From: CBDDBH01 sp965225625
GTDB lineage: Bacteria > Pseudomonadota > Gammaproteobacteria > JADZEE01
NCBI GenBank assembly: GCA_965225625.1
Contig: CBDDBH010000033.1
Location: 310,001-374,000 of the forward strand
Length of the DNA stretch: 64,000 nt
Direction of reading: 5' to 3'
The notes beneath the pieces are model-generated. The model was not told the origin of the DNA. It worked only from the letters and a program-made list of their open reading frames with translations, and did not search any database. How positions within the stretch are numbered: the first letter of the stretch is position 1; every line of letters begins with the position of its first letter. The position numbers and the translations under genes were made by a program. Positions 9,415 through 19,061 of this stretch are shown piece by piece.

Positions 9415-10425
9415 ATGTTAGACGAAAAAACCTCATCCCCCGCATTGATCGATAAATTCGGTCGGACGGTGGACTATGTGCGGATTTCCGTCACAGACCG
9501 CTGCGACTTTCGCTGCGTCTATTGCATGGACGAGGAAATGCAGTTCCTGCCGCGAGCGAGCATCCTCACGCTGGAGGAACTCGGGTTCATCGCTCGCGCA
9601 TTTTCCGAGCTGGGTGTGAAAAAAATCCGCATCACTGGCGGCGAACCGCTGGTACGACGCAATGTCGAGCATCTTTTCCATGAGATAGGAGCGCTGCCGG
9701 GTGTCAGTGAACTGGTGTTGACCACCAACGGTTCGCAGCTCCCACGTCTGGCCGGAGAGCTCAAGAACGCAGGCGTGCGGCGGATCAACATCAGTCTTGA
9801 TTCACTGGATGCCAAAAAATTCAAACGCATCACCCGTGTTGGCGAATTGGACAAAGTCCTCGCCGGCATCGACGCCGCGATTGCAGCCGATTTCGAGCGG
9901 GTGAAAATAAACACTGTCATTCTGAAGAATCGCAACCATGACGAAGTCGTGAATTTAGTGCGTTTCGCGAGCAACCGCGGGATGGACATCAGTTTCATCG
10001 AGGAAATGCCGCTGGGTGTGATCGGCGATCACGATCGAGCCGAGGCGTACTACTCCAGCGACCAGATCCGCGCCGACATCCAGACCCAGTACGCGCTCAC
10101 CGAAACAAATGAGACGACCGGCGGCCCAGCGCGCTATTTCCGCATTGCAGAAACGGGCACGCGTGTCGGCTTTATATCACCACACAGCCACAATTTCTGT
10201 GACAGCTGTAACCGCGTACGCGTTACCGTGGAAGGCCGTCTGTTGCTGTGCCTTGGCCAGGAGCACTCGGTAGATCTCAAACGCATCGTGCGCGGTAATC
10301 CCGGGGATATCGAAAAGCTCAAGAGCACGATACGAGCGTCGATGGATATCAAACCCAAGGGGCACGAGTTTAATCTGGAGGCCAAGCCGCTCATTTTTCG
10401 GCACATGAGCGTCACAGGCGGCTAG
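9415..10425 (+). CDS. moaA: GTP 3',8-cyclase MoaA
   Basis: Radical-SAM enzyme for the first step of molybdopterin synthesis: GTP to 3',8-cyclo-7,8-dihydro-GTP, which MoaC converts to cyclic pyranopterin phosphate. 336 aa from ATG 9415. The radical-SAM cluster cysteines are C30, C34 and C37 (CDFRCVYC). The C-terminal second [4Fe-4S] site begins CDSCNRVRVT and has its third Cys 14 residues later (LLLC). The protein ends in VTGG, matching the conserved C-terminal GG needed for activity. The frame stays open upstream to 9244, but homologues start close to LIDKFGR, supporting 9415. Divergent from the OFA transporter. Confidence 0.96.
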   Translation: MLDEKTSSPALIDKFGRTVDYVRISVTDRCDFRCVYCMDEEMQFLPRASILTLEELGFIARAFSELGVKKIRITGGEPLVRRNVEHLFHEIGALPGVSELVLTTNGSQLPRLAGELKNAGVRRINISLDSLDAKKFKRITRVGELDKVLAGIDAAIAADFERVKINTVILKNRNHDEVVNLVRFASNRGMDISFIEEMPLGVIGDHDRAEAYYSSDQIRADIQTQYALTETNETTGGPARYFRIAETGTRVGFISPHSHNFCDSCNRVRVTVEGRLLLCLGQEHSVDLKRIVRGNPGDIEKLKSTIRASMDIKPKGHEFNLEAKPLIFRHMSVTGG

Positions 10426-10476
10426 CGCGCGTTCAGTAACCAGCTTCGGAGCGCTTGGGGTATTTCAAGCAAAGCA

Positions 10477-10911
10477 TCAACCCGGAGTATTACGCTCCAC
10501 CCAACGGTGTCCGTTCTGCAGCGCTTCCTTTTTCCAAAACGGCGCCTTGGACTTTAAATCTTCCATCAGGAACCGGCAGGCGTCGAACGCGGCAGCGCGA
10601 TGAGCTGACCAGGCCGCGACCAGAACGATGGGGTCGCCAGGCGCCAACTTACCGACGCGGTGAATAATTAACGTATCGACCAGGTCCCAGCGCTCGCCAG
10701 CAGTCTCGCAGATTTGGCGCAGGTGCTTTTCCGTCATGTCGGGATAATGCTCGAGCGTCATCCCCAGCACCGTATCGCCTTCATTGAAATCCCGCATGCT
10801 ACCGACGAATGACGCCGTCGCGCCGTAGCTACCCTTTTGGGCGAGCGCCTCTTCGTGATCGCGTATTTCCTCCCACGGATCAAACGGTGCATCGCGCACT
10901 TCTATCTTCAT
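10477..10911 (-). CDS. moaE: Molybdopterin synthase catalytic subunit MoaE
   Basis: 144 aa. Large subunit of molybdopterin synthase, which inserts the dithiolene sulfurs carried by MoaD into precursor Z. Family motifs: GSMRDFNEG, LEHYPDMTEK, IIHRVGKLAPGD, WSAHRAAAFDAC and the lysine-rich active-site segment KSKAPFWKKE. ATG 10911 was chosen because it matches the family N-terminus (MKIEVRDAPFDP) and lies 4 bp after the moaD stop. Translationally coupled to moaD and convergent with moaA. Confidence 0.95.
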   Translation of the reverse strand: MKIEVRDAPFDPWEEIRDHEEALAQKGSYGATASFVGSMRDFNEGDTVLGMTLEHYPDMTEKHLRQICETAGERWDLVDTLIIHRVGKLAPGDPIVLVAAWSAHRAAAFDACRFLMEDLKSKAPFWKKEALQNGHRWVERNTPG

Positions 10912-10915
10912 GTCA

Positions 10916-11149
10916 TTAACCGCCGGTGATTGGAGGGAAAAAGGCGATCTCGTCGCCATCCGCAACCATCTGCTCAGCCGTGCAATAATCCAGATTGACC
11001 GCCATCATCGTTTTCTCGCGCAACGGCGCGCAATCGGTAACCGCGTCCCAGACCGCGGCGACGGTCATTCCCTCACCCACGTCAAGTTCGACCTCCTGCA
11101 AGCCGAGGCGCTCGATCAAGCTGGCGAAAAATTTTACCTTCACTGTCAC
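10916..11149 (-). CDS. moaD: Molybdopterin synthase sulfur carrier MoaD
   Basis: 77-aa ubiquitin-fold sulfur carrier. The C-terminus FFPPITGG ends in the Gly-Gly that is adenylated (by MoeB) and thiocarboxylated. Immediately precedes moaE, its enzymatic partner, and is divergent from moaC. A second MoaD/ThiS-like gene lies at 22480-22746 in the AOR-type operon. Confidence 0.93.
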   Translation of the reverse strand: MTVKVKFFASLIERLGLQEVELDVGEGMTVAAVWDAVTDCAPLREKTMMAVNLDYCTAEQMVADGDEIAFFPPITGG

Positions 11150-11230
11150 GTTGGTTTACACGGCCATTAGCGAGCGAATAGTATGCGAGCCATCGCAGTT
11201 GTTGGCATTCTAGCCCACCCTTACTAACGG

Positions 11231-11707
11231 ATGAACAAACTAACCCATTTCAATAAAGACGGCGAGGCGCATATGGTGGATGTGGGCGCCAAGGATGTCA
11301 CCCATCGACGTGCCGTCGCCGCAGGCATCATCACCATGGCACCGGAGACACTGGACAAGATCCGCGATGGCCAGCACGCCAAAGGCGACGTGCTCGGTGT
11401 TGCTCGCGTCGCAGGGATCATGGCGGCCAAGCGCACGGCTGAGCTCATTCCTCTATGCCATCCGCTGGCACTCACGCGGGTAACCGTGGACCTTGCGTCG
11501 GACTCCCTCGCCAGCCAGGTCACTGCAACGGCCACGGTTGAGACGGACGGCAAAACGGGTGTGGAGATGGAAGCATTGACGGCGGTGCAGGTGGCTCTGC
11601 TGACCATTTACGACATGTGCAAAGCCGTCGATCGCGGCATGGTCATGTCTGAGATCCGCCTGCTGGAGAAATCTGGCGGCAGATCAGGCGAGTGGAAGCG
11701 CGGTTAG
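11231..11707 (+). CDS. moaC: Cyclic pyranopterin monophosphate synthase MoaC
   Basis: 158 aa. Works directly after MoaA. Motifs: HMVDVGAKDVTHRRAVA near the N-terminus, KGDVLGVARVAGIMAAKRT, LIPLCHPL, ATATVETDGKTGVEMEALTAV and MCKAVDRGM, which include the catalytic Lys/Asp/His residues. ATG 11231. Divergent from moaD-moaE across 81 bp, so the two halves of the MoCo set can be coregulated. No moaB/mog or moeA is in the window. Confidence 0.96.
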   Translation: MNKLTHFNKDGEAHMVDVGAKDVTHRRAVAAGIITMAPETLDKIRDGQHAKGDVLGVARVAGIMAAKRTAELIPLCHPLALTRVTVDLASDSLASQVTATATVETDGKTGVEMEALTAVQVALLTIYDMCKAVDRGMVMSEIRLLEKSGGRSGEWKRG

Positions 11708-11717
11708 CGCGCCGTAG

Positions 11718-13160
11718 TCATTCGTGTATAGCGCAGGCGTTAATCGGAGCAATACGATGTTGCCAGGGCTGGGCTTGCTCGATTTGACTCGCCAGGCGTA
11801 GCAGCGTGTCCTCGCGGGCATAACGACCACCGAAATGCACGCCAATCGGCAAACCGTCGGCAGTCCAATGAAGTGGTAATGAAATACCAGGGTTTCCCGA
11901 TACGTTGAAATGCGCCGTGAACGGTGCATGTCCGAACAGGGCGTTATCGAAGGCATCGAGATCCTCGCCGCGCATCGAAATAACCCCGTGTTGCAGTGGC
12001 GGCTGAGCGGCCGTCGGCGACAACAAGATGTCATAGTCGTCGAAGAAAGCGCCCATTTGGCGGCCAATCGTATGCAGAGTCTGGACCGCGCGCGCATAGT
12101 CGGCGCCATTGTAACGGCCGAATTCACCCGCGCGAACCCGCGAAATCGGCTCTAAATCGTCCTCGCGCAGTGGGCGCCCAAGCTGCGTGAGCCAACCCTC
12201 AATGACGTTATGCAAGTTGGATGCGACGATTACACGATAGCACCAGACCATGGCCTCCATGTCGAAGCTGAAACCAGCCTCTTCGACGTTATGACCCAAT
12301 TGCGTACACAGTTGCGCAGCGTTTTGTACTGCCGTCTTGCATTCAGCGTGAACCGGCGCACCATTGGGTGCCTCGTCCGTAACAGCTATGCGCAAGGTTC
12401 CAGGTGCCGCGCCCACTTCCTCGGCGAATGGGCGACGTGGTGCCGGAACGCTATAAGGGTCACCCGATTCCGGGCCATGACTTACGTCGAGCAGAGCGGC
12501 GGTATCGCGTACGCTGCGAGTAACGGCATGGTCCACCCCTACCCCGCTCCATCCCTCGCCGAGATCCGGTCCGCAAGGGATCCGGGCGCGAGTCGGTTTC
12601 AACCCCACCAGAGCGCAATGCGCGGCCGGGACCCGGATAGAACCCCCGCCATCACCGGCATGTGCGGATGGGAGCATTCGCGCCGCAACAGCCGCCGCGG
12701 ATCCACCGCTGGATCCAGCGCAACTGTAACCGGATTTCCATGGATTTGACGTGGCTCCGAATAGGCTCGGCTCCGTCGCAACCGTCAATGCAAACTCCGG
12801 TGTATTGGTTTTACCGACAATCACCACGCCGGCGCCGCGCAGGCGCGCAACAAGTGTGCTGTCATGATCCGGAATAAAATCGTTAAACAAGCGACAACCC
12901 GCGCGCGTGGGCACCCCCGTATAAAACAGACCGATATCCTTCAACGCGTAGGGCACGCCGGACAACGGACCGTCCGGCAAGCCTGCCTGAACGGCCGTGC
13001 GCGCTTCGTCGTACATGGGATGAATGATGGCGTTCAGCTGTGGATTGAGCGCCTCGATAGTCGCAATTGCGGCGTCCAGGACCTCCGTAGCGCTCACTTG
13101 CCGATCAGCGATCAGCCGTGCCAGGCCGACGCTATCGTATTGCGGGTACTCTTTGAACAT
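11718..13160 (-). CDS. Amidase signature family hydrolase
   Basis: 480-aa amidase (GatA/acetamidase superfamily) with the Ser-cisSer-Lys catalytic machinery: Lys in PYALKDIGL near residue 77 and the Gly/Ser-rich loop SCAGSSGGSAAAVAA near 150-165. It begins with an N-terminal helix typical of the family (LARLIADRQVSATEVL). GatA itself is unlikely because there are no gatB/gatC neighbours. It starts 47 bp after the phhB-like stop and ends 10 bp from the convergent moaC. ATG 13160 preferred over GTG 13172. Substrate unknown. Confidence 0.88.
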   Translation of the reverse strand: MFKEYPQYDSVGLARLIADRQVSATEVLDAAIATIEALNPQLNAIIHPMYDEARTAVQAGLPDGPLSGVPYALKDIGLFYTGVPTRAGCRLFNDFIPDHDSTLVARLRGAGVVIVGKTNTPEFALTVATEPSLFGATSNPWKSGYSCAGSSGGSAAAVAARMLPSAHAGDGGGSIRVPAAHCALVGLKPTRARIPCGPDLGEGWSGVGVDHAVTRSVRDTAALLDVSHGPESGDPYSVPAPRRPFAEEVGAAPGTLRIAVTDEAPNGAPVHAECKTAVQNAAQLCTQLGHNVEEAGFSFDMEAMVWCYRVIVASNLHNVIEGWLTQLGRPLREDDLEPISRVRAGEFGRYNGADYARAVQTLHTIGRQMGAFFDDYDILLSPTAAQPPLQHGVISMRGEDLDAFDNALFGHAPFTAHFNVSGNPGISLPLHWTADGLPIGVHFGGRYAREDTLLRLASQIEQAQPWQHRIAPINACAIHE

Positions 13161-13207
13161 ATTCACGCCCACAGTTCCGCTAAATTTGCACCGTGCCTTA
13201 CAACACC

Positions 13208-13594
13208 CTACTCATATTTAATGTACTTAAATCGGGGATCCTCAGGCGTACCGTCAAGCGCCCCCTCCTCTGCTCCCGGCTGCCACATGATCATTTCCTC
13301 GATCTTTTTTGCCAGCTCAAAGTCCTTATTGGTGACACCTTTGGCGGCGTGATTCATGAGTTTGACGATCACGAAGGCATACGACACCGTCAAGTCCGGA
13401 TGATGCCAGGCCGCCTCTGCGAGATGACCTACGGCGTTCACCACCATCAAGGTACTCTTCCAGCCTGACGTTTTGTAACGACGACGGATCCAACCGTCTT
13501 CGAAATACCATTGCGGCAGTTCCTCTTGAAGACGCGCTTCGATTTGCGCCTCGTCGTAAACCTCTTCTTGTTTTCGTTGTCGCCAGGAGGTCAT
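13208..13594 (-). CDS. Pterin-4a-carbinolamine dehydratase-like protein
   Basis: 128 aa. The core (residues 24-100) has the PCD/DCoH fold signature: a histidine pair in WHHPDLTVSY and the helix VIVKLMNHAAKGVTNKDFELA. Classical enzymes dehydrate 4a-hydroxytetrahydrobiopterin after aromatic hydroxylation. This protein is longer at both ends and has a distinctive tail (MWQPGAEEGALDGTP). No aromatic hydroxylase gene is nearby, whereas methanopterin-type biosynthesis genes follow pepN. PCD-like genes are known in H4MPT-linked clusters of methylotrophs, so a role with that pterin is an alternative. Confidence 0.85.
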   Translation of the reverse strand: MTSWRQRKQEEVYDEAQIEARLQEELPQWYFEDGWIRRRYKTSGWKSTLMVVNAVGHLAEAAWHHPDLTVSYAFVIVKLMNHAAKGVTNKDFELAKKIEEMIMWQPGAEEGALDGTPEDPRFKYIKYE

Positions 13595-13684
13595 ATCAAC
13601 TCCGTTACTCTCGTTTTACGAACCCAACGGCTTCGATGATAGCACCGATAGGCACAAAGCTTGTCCCGTACAATCTAATGTTTG

Positions 13685-16342
13685 TTATGCCGCCGGCGCA
13701 TCGAGGAGCCGTGTCACAATCTCGAAGGTGTCGGCGGATAGGCCCGATGTGTCGCGCACCCGTTCCAGCGCCAGTTGCGCAGCACTTTGTCGCGCACGGT
13801 CGAAACGTCGCCAACGATCGAACGCGCGGGCAAGACGCGCGGCCACTTGCGGATTGATCGGATCGAGCGCAATAACCTGATCGGCAGCGAATGCGTAGCC
13901 ACTGCCATCGCCGGCATGAAAGTGCAAATGGTTAGCGTGGCAAAACGCGCCAACAACAGCACGGACTTTGTTCGGGTTTTTCAGATCGAACGCTGGATGC
14001 TGCAACAAGCGGCGTACTGCATCGAGCACGCCGGGCAAGCGCGATGTGGACTGCACGGCGAACCATTTGTCGATCACCAGTTGCTCATGCTGCCAACGTT
14101 CATAGAACGCGTCTAGACATCGAGCACGTGCGGGTGAACCGGTATTGGCAAGCATCGCCAACGCCGCCATTGCATCCGTCATATTGTCGGCACGCTCAAA
14201 CTGATCTACACATTTTTGCAATATCTCGTCAGCTTCGAGTTCGATCAGATACCCCAGACACAGGTTACGCAGCGCTCGCCGACCGGCTGCTTGTGCGTCC
14301 GGCGTGTATGGACCCGTTGTTATAAAAGTGTCGTATGCGTTGCTTAAGTCCGCTTGTAGTCGGGCCGCGATGTGCCGACGCAGAGCAGTGCGCACCGCGT
14401 CGATTGCATCGGGATCGACTTCTTTCATTTGCTCGGCAATGTATTCGGCCGCTGGCAATCGCATCACCTCGGCGGCGAAGGCTGGATCAGTCTCAGCGCC
14501 GGCGAGGACCCGGCCAATCGCATCGACGAATTCGTCTGGGAAACTCACGTCGCCACCCGAGCGGAATTTCTCGATACCTTTCAGCAGGATTTGCATTGAC
14601 AACCTTTGTGCGGCTTCCCAACGATTGAACGGATCGTCGTCGTGCGCCATGAGGTGCGCGAGCGCGGCTGTATCGTAATCAAAATTGAGCACAACCGGCG
14701 CCGAAAACCCGCGCAATAGTGACGGCACGGGTTGCTCGGGGACATTGACGAACACGTAGTGTTCTTCGTTTTGTGTGAACTGCAGTACGCGAGCGGTGCC
14801 GGCCGCTTCGCTTTCACCCTCGTTCTGCAGTGCCAACGCGCTACCGTCAACACCCACAAGAGCGACAGTTACCGGAATGTGAAACGGCAATTTCTCGCTT
14901 TGTCCCGGTGTCGGTGGACAAGATTGCCGCAGTGTCAGTGTGTAGCGGCGGCGCGCAGGGTCATATTCGCCGCGTGCATCTACGAGCGGGGTACCTGCCT
15001 GGTCATACCAGCGACGAAACTGCGATAAGTCGAAGCCGGACGCGTCCTGCATTGCCTGCACGAAATCTTCGGTGCAGACGGCTTTACCGTCATGGCGCTC
15101 AAAATAAAGATCCATCCCCTCGCGGAAGCCTCGCGCGCCAAGCAGCGTGTGGATCATGCGCACCACTTCCGCACCTTTGTCATACACGGTAGCCGTGTAG
15201 AAGTTGTTGATCTCCATATAGGATTGCGGGCGCACCGGGTGCGCCATCGGGCCGGCGTCTTCGGGAAACTGCGAAGCGCGCAGGCTGCGAACTTCCTGGA
15301 TCCTTTGTACCGGCCGCGAGTAAACGTCGGCGCCGTACTCCTGATCTCTGAATACCGTCAATCCTTCCTTGAGGCTCAACTGAAACCAATCGCGGCAGGT
15401 CACCCGATTACCAGTCCAATTGTGGAAATATTCGTGCGCTACCACTCTATCGAGGTACATAAAGTCAGTGTCCGTAGCCGTGTCGGCACGAGCCAGGACA
15501 AATTTGGTGTTGAAAATATTGAGTCCCTTGTTTTCCATCGCCCCCATGTTGAAATCACCGACGGCCACGATCATGTACTGTTCCAGATCGAGTTCCAGGC
15601 CGAAGACCTGTTCGTCCCATTGCATTGCCCGTTTTAACGCCTGCATGGCAAAGTGACATTGGTCAATCTTGCCCGGCTCCACGTATACAAACAGTCTCGC
15701 TGTGCGACCGGACATGGTCTCGTAGCTGTCTTCGAGTTTGTCGAGCTTTGCGGCAACCATGGCAAACAAATATGAAGGCTTGGGAAACGGATCCTGCCAT
15801 CGCGCCCAGTGCCGGCCATGGGCCTCGTCACCCTGAGAATGTAGATTGCCGTTGGAAAGCAACGTCGGAAAACGCGCACGCTCCGCGTGAATGGTGCAGG
15901 TATAGCGAGCCATTACGTCAGGACGATCGATAAAAAATGTAATACGGCGGAAGCCCTCGGCCTCGCATTGGGTGAAGTAGCCATCCTTGGATGCATACAA
16001 ACCCATCAACTTGGTATTGTCCTGCGGTTTGATCCGCACCAGTGTCTCCAACGTAAACACATCGGGGACGGCCGCCACAACGAGCTCATTTCCGCTCAGT
16101 GAATACTCGGACTGCCCGAGCTGCGCTGCGTCTACAACAATCGAGATTAATTCGAGATCCTCACCGTTCAGCACCAACGGTGCGGCGGGATCGCTGGCCT
16201 GCGGGTTGCGGCTAACGCCAAGTTTTGCCGCCACTTGGGTATGGTCGTCGCGAATATCCACATCCAGCGCGACCGTGCTGATCAGGAACGGCGGTGGCGT
16301 GTAATCTTTGAGGTAAGTCGTTGTCGGTGTAGGTTCGAGCAT
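13685..16342 (-). CDS. pepN: Aminopeptidase N (M1 family)
   Basis: 885-aa zinc aminopeptidase, cytosolic, removing N-terminal residues from peptides. Key motifs: GAMEN exopeptidase signature (MGAMENKGL), zinc site HEYFHNWTGNRVT with the downstream Glu in KEGLTVFRDQEY, then the long helical C-terminal domain (DPFNRWEAAQRL) typical of the E. coli PepN subgroup. Length is standard. ATG 16342, 24 bp after the mfnB stop, so probably the last gene of the pip-folP-mfnB operon. Confidence 0.96.
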   Translation of the reverse strand: MLEPTPTTTYLKDYTPPPFLISTVALDVDIRDDHTQVAAKLGVSRNPQASDPAAPLVLNGEDLELISIVVDAAQLGQSEYSLSGNELVVAAVPDVFTLETLVRIKPQDNTKLMGLYASKDGYFTQCEAEGFRRITFFIDRPDVMARYTCTIHAERARFPTLLSNGNLHSQGDEAHGRHWARWQDPFPKPSYLFAMVAAKLDKLEDSYETMSGRTARLFVYVEPGKIDQCHFAMQALKRAMQWDEQVFGLELDLEQYMIVAVGDFNMGAMENKGLNIFNTKFVLARADTATDTDFMYLDRVVAHEYFHNWTGNRVTCRDWFQLSLKEGLTVFRDQEYGADVYSRPVQRIQEVRSLRASQFPEDAGPMAHPVRPQSYMEINNFYTATVYDKGAEVVRMIHTLLGARGFREGMDLYFERHDGKAVCTEDFVQAMQDASGFDLSQFRRWYDQAGTPLVDARGEYDPARRRYTLTLRQSCPPTPGQSEKLPFHIPVTVALVGVDGSALALQNEGESEAAGTARVLQFTQNEEHYVFVNVPEQPVPSLLRGFSAPVVLNFDYDTAALAHLMAHDDDPFNRWEAAQRLSMQILLKGIEKFRSGGDVSFPDEFVDAIGRVLAGAETDPAFAAEVMRLPAAEYIAEQMKEVDPDAIDAVRTALRRHIAARLQADLSNAYDTFITTGPYTPDAQAAGRRALRNLCLGYLIELEADEILQKCVDQFERADNMTDAMAALAMLANTGSPARARCLDAFYERWQHEQLVIDKWFAVQSTSRLPGVLDAVRRLLQHPAFDLKNPNKVRAVVGAFCHANHLHFHAGDGSGYAFAADQVIALDPINPQVAARLARAFDRWRRFDRARQSAAQLALERVRDTSGLSADTFEIVTRLLDAPAA

Positions 16343-16366
16343 CGCTTGCGTCTCTCTGTGCTTAGG

Positions 16367-17074
16367 TCAGGCGGCGTTGATATTGAGTTTCTCTAGGCGT
16401 GGGATGAGCGCGCGTATGCCCTCAAGGGCAGCCCGATCCAGCTCCGCCGTGCGGCTTCCGCGGTGGCATAGCGCGCCGCGAAAGCCGAGGTAGTCAGGTT
16501 GAAGCACAAGCATCGGCGCAACGTCGGCGCTGCCAAGACCGCCCGCGAGCCCGCTCACCAGGCCGGCACCGCGCGCGACGCTAACGAAAGCTTTGATTTG
16601 CGCCGGCGAACGATATGCGCGCAAACTTCCGCCCTGCTTTGCTGCGGTATCCAACATGACGCCCAGGAATCCTGCCGTTGCAAACGCCTCAATCGACGGC
16701 AGCGACCAACTACGCTCTGCCAGCAAAACTGCCACGATTTGGGTACCGCCGACACGCGCGGGTTGTAGAGCTTCCAAGATCCGCGGCCACTCTTGGACTT
16801 CGGCAAACATGCCAACTTTGACGATATCCACACCCAGTGCAGCGGTGGCTTCTACCGCCGCGGCAACGGCTGCGGGCGGACCGACAAGGTCGCCGATGGT
16901 AGCGCTGACGGTCACGCGCTTGCCGATCTCATCGACAACCGCACGAATGATTTTAGGATCCAACGCGCCGAGAGCTCCGGTACCCGGATCCTTCAAGTCG
17001 ATAATGTCGACGCCGGCATCCCGCACCAATTTCGCCTCGGCGAGGGTCGCAACACTGGCTAGCATGCGGGTCAC
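16367..17074 (-). CDS. mfnB: (5-formylfuran-3-yl)methyl phosphate synthase-like (MfnB/DUF556)
   Basis: 235-aa TIM-barrel protein of the DUF556/MfnB family. In methanogens MfnB condenses two glyceraldehyde-3-phosphates into the furan precursor of methanofuran; bacterial members occur in H4MPT/methanofuran-dependent C1 oxidizers. Visible features: the N-terminal Schiff-base lysine segment DIIDLKDPGTGALGAL (Lys28), VSATIGDLVG, DIVKVGMF, and LDTAAKQGGSL with the second conserved Lys. GTG 17074 overlaps the DUF447 stop (GTGA); ATG 17065 is an alternative start. Methanofuran synthesis is inferred from family membership. Confidence 0.88.
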   Translation of the reverse strand: MTRMLASVATLAEAKLVRDAGVDIIDLKDPGTGALGALDPKIIRAVVDEIGKRVTVSATIGDLVGPPAAVAAAVEATAALGVDIVKVGMFAEVQEWPRILEALQPARVGGTQIVAVLLAERSWSLPSIEAFATAGFLGVMLDTAAKQGGSLRAYRSPAQIKAFVSVARGAGLVSGLAGGLGSADVAPMLVLQPDYLGFRGALCHRGSRTAELDRAALEGIRALIPRLEKLNINAA

Positions 17075-17646
17075 GCCGCATCTCCACGACCACTGTGGTT
17101 AAAGACGTCTATCGCGTCGCATAACCATTGCCACGCCTGCCGCTCACCTGCCCCCGCCGTCTTGTCGATGGCGATCTGCAGATAAGCCATCTCTCGCTCG
17201 ATTTTTTCCCGTGGCAATAGGTGCAGGCGACTTACCAGAATTGCCGCTTCCACGACTGCCGCCTGTGCCCTGTTGAATCCAGCAAAAGGTGCGTGCATCG
17301 CATGATGCCTTTGCGCGCATACGAAACGCGGCCGCTGCTCATCGTCCTCAACCGCGGCAACCTCCACTTCGTAATGCGTCAGCGCATCACGCAGATACAC
17401 GCCGTCAATCCTTTGCGCCGGGAGCACTGGCCAATCCGTGCGACGACCGGTTAAGCATCCGGCGATAATCGCGACCTTGTCGGTCATATTGACTACCGCC
17501 TGCCGCGATCTTCGCAGATTCTCCAGCGTTATCGACGGGCTGAACGGAGCGATGACGAACTGTTCGCCTTCGTAACGGATCCCCATCGGGGTAATGTGGG
17601 CTGAACCGTTTTCGTTTTGGGTAGTTATAATCGTTTCGAAAATCAC
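17071..17646 (-). CDS. DUF447 flavoprotein-like family protein
   Basis: 191-aa member of the DUF447 family, with a split-barrel FMN-binding-like N-terminal half (AHITPMGIRY, NLRRSRQAVVNMTDKVAIIAGCL) and a helical C-terminal half. The family is found mainly in archaea and in bacteria with H4MPT-linked C1 metabolism; its reaction is not established. GTG start overlapping the DUF6513 stop by 4 bp, and its own stop overlaps mfnB, so all three are translationally coupled. Confidence 0.82.
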   Translation of the reverse strand: MIFETIITTQNENGSAHITPMGIRYEGEQFVIAPFSPSITLENLRRSRQAVVNMTDKVAIIAGCLTGRRTDWPVLPAQRIDGVYLRDALTHYEVEVAAVEDDEQRPRFVCAQRHHAMHAPFAGFNRAQAAVVEAAILVSRLHLLPREKIEREMAYLQIAIDKTAGAGERQAWQWLCDAIDVFNHSGRGDAA

Positions 17647-19061
17647 GGTTTGACCTTCTTTTTGCGGCGCGCACGCAACGTCGTCCCCGCGGCTTTATGT
17701 TTGGTAACACGATCAGCGTGCAGGCTTGCCCACGACGCGCCAGCAATACCCCATTGCAACTCGTCGTCCTGCACGTAACGCTTACCCAATTGCCAACCGA
17801 TTTGGGCGCGCGCCAATTCAACTCCCATATAAAACGCATGAGCAGGGTCGTTGTCGAGCTCGGCTAGCGCCGGATATAGCGCGAACGGGTCCTGAGCTAC
17901 ATGCATTCCGTCCCGATTATAGACGTGGATCCCTGCCTCACTCACCTGCACGCGGTAATTCGGATCACGGATCTGTGCGGCCGTTTCAGCAATCTCGTCG
18001 GGCGCATAAGGAAAAGGCTTATTCTCGTGCAACCCCAGCAATGCCGGGTCATAGCCTTTGGGTAAGGCACTGTCGCGCGCCGCGGCAAAAACAATACGCC
18101 GTGCTGCGTCGAGTTCACGCACAACGCTACGTGCATGGGAACTGACTTCAGTGGTGAGCACTGCATTAATCTTCAGTTCAGACAGCACACCGGCCAACAA
18201 CGCGTTTACCCCCACAGTATCGGCCTCCAGTAGTTCGGTTACATTGCCTACGCCCATCATGATTTCGGCATCCGGGCGATGCTCACGTAACGCCATGTAT
18301 CGCCGCAACGACTCTGCATAGCCAAAGTGGACAGGGTCGAGAATACTGTCCGCCAGATAGGGTATAGCGAGCCTATCGAGTTGATCCATGGCCGCATACA
18401 ACGAGGCCAAATCACCGGCTTGCTCTGGAATCAGTACCGGCGTGGCAGCAAACTCCTGTGCCAGCGACAGGGTGCTTAAAGTCAGACTCAACAGGTAATC
18501 GGCACCCGCTCGTGCGCCACGGCGCAATTCCTCAGTGTCCAACGAATCGACGCTGACGGCGTATCCACCGTCCTTTAAAGCTTCAACGCTCGCTTCCAGA
18601 TGCGGAAACGCCCTGCCCGGCAGACAGCCAAGGTCGATTACATCAGCGCCATCGTCTGCATAGCGAGCTGCGCGCGCAATAATTGCCGCGACGTCGAGCA
18701 TCGGCGCATCCACAATCTCTGCAAAGATCCGGATAGCGTAATCCGAAAGATCCGGCTCCACTCCGGCACTGCCCAAAAACGCCGGAAGATCTTTCAGATC
18801 GTTGGGACCGCGCTTTACCGGAACGCCTAATCGCTCGGCAAGCGGCTGCAGATCACCCGCGCAAAGCCCAGGTACAATAATGCGACTGGCGTCGACCGCG
18901 TTTAAACGGCGATCGATTAACTGTGCCGTCATCAGCGCGGCAACACTGACGCCGATCTCGCGCACCTCCCACGTAAAACCCGGCTCAACGATAGAATCGA
19001 GTACGCGGTGCAGACTACGCTCAGCAAGCTTCCCCGTCAGGAATAGCAGATGCTCGGACAT
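17643..19061 (-). CDS. DUF6513 / dihydropteroate synthase-related protein (methanopterin-type)
   Basis: 472-aa protein of the dihydropteroate synthase-related family found in methanogens and H4MPT-using bacteria. N-terminal domain (residues 1-115) is a distinct alpha/beta region (LFLTGKLAERSLHRVL, RIIVPGLCAGDL); residues 120-400 form a DHPS-like pterin-binding TIM barrel (VIDLGCLPG, AVSVDSLDTEELRRGARAGADYLLSL, MMGVGNVTELLEADTVGVNALL); the C-terminus is strongly basic. It may act on the pterin moiety during methanopterin synthesis; no reaction is proven. Directly abuts folP with no spacer. Confidence 0.85.
   Translation of the reverse strand: MSEHLLFLTGKLAERSLHRVLDSIVEPGFTWEVREIGVSVAALMTAQLIDRRLNAVDASRIIVPGLCAGDLQPLAERLGVPVKRGPNDLKDLPAFLGSAGVEPDLSDYAIRIFAEIVDAPMLDVAAIIARAARYADDGADVIDLGCLPGRAFPHLEASVEALKDGGYAVSVDSLDTEELRRGARAGADYLLSLTLSTLSLAQEFAATPVLIPEQAGDLASLYAAMDQLDRLAIPYLADSILDPVHFGYAESLRRYMALREHRPDAEIMMGVGNVTELLEADTVGVNALLAGVLSELKINAVLTTEVSSHARSVVRELDAARRIVFAAARDSALPKGYDPALLGLHENKPFPYAPDEIAETAAQIRDPNYRVQVSEAGIHVYNRDGMHVAQDPFALYPALAELDNDPAHAFYMGVELARAQIGWQLGKRYVQDDELQWGIAGASWASLHADRVTKHKAAGTTLRARRKKKVKP

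Noticed and set aside
15092..15637. 181-codon rightward open frame inside pepN
   Set aside because: Entirely antisense to the conserved catalytic part of pepN; no family features.
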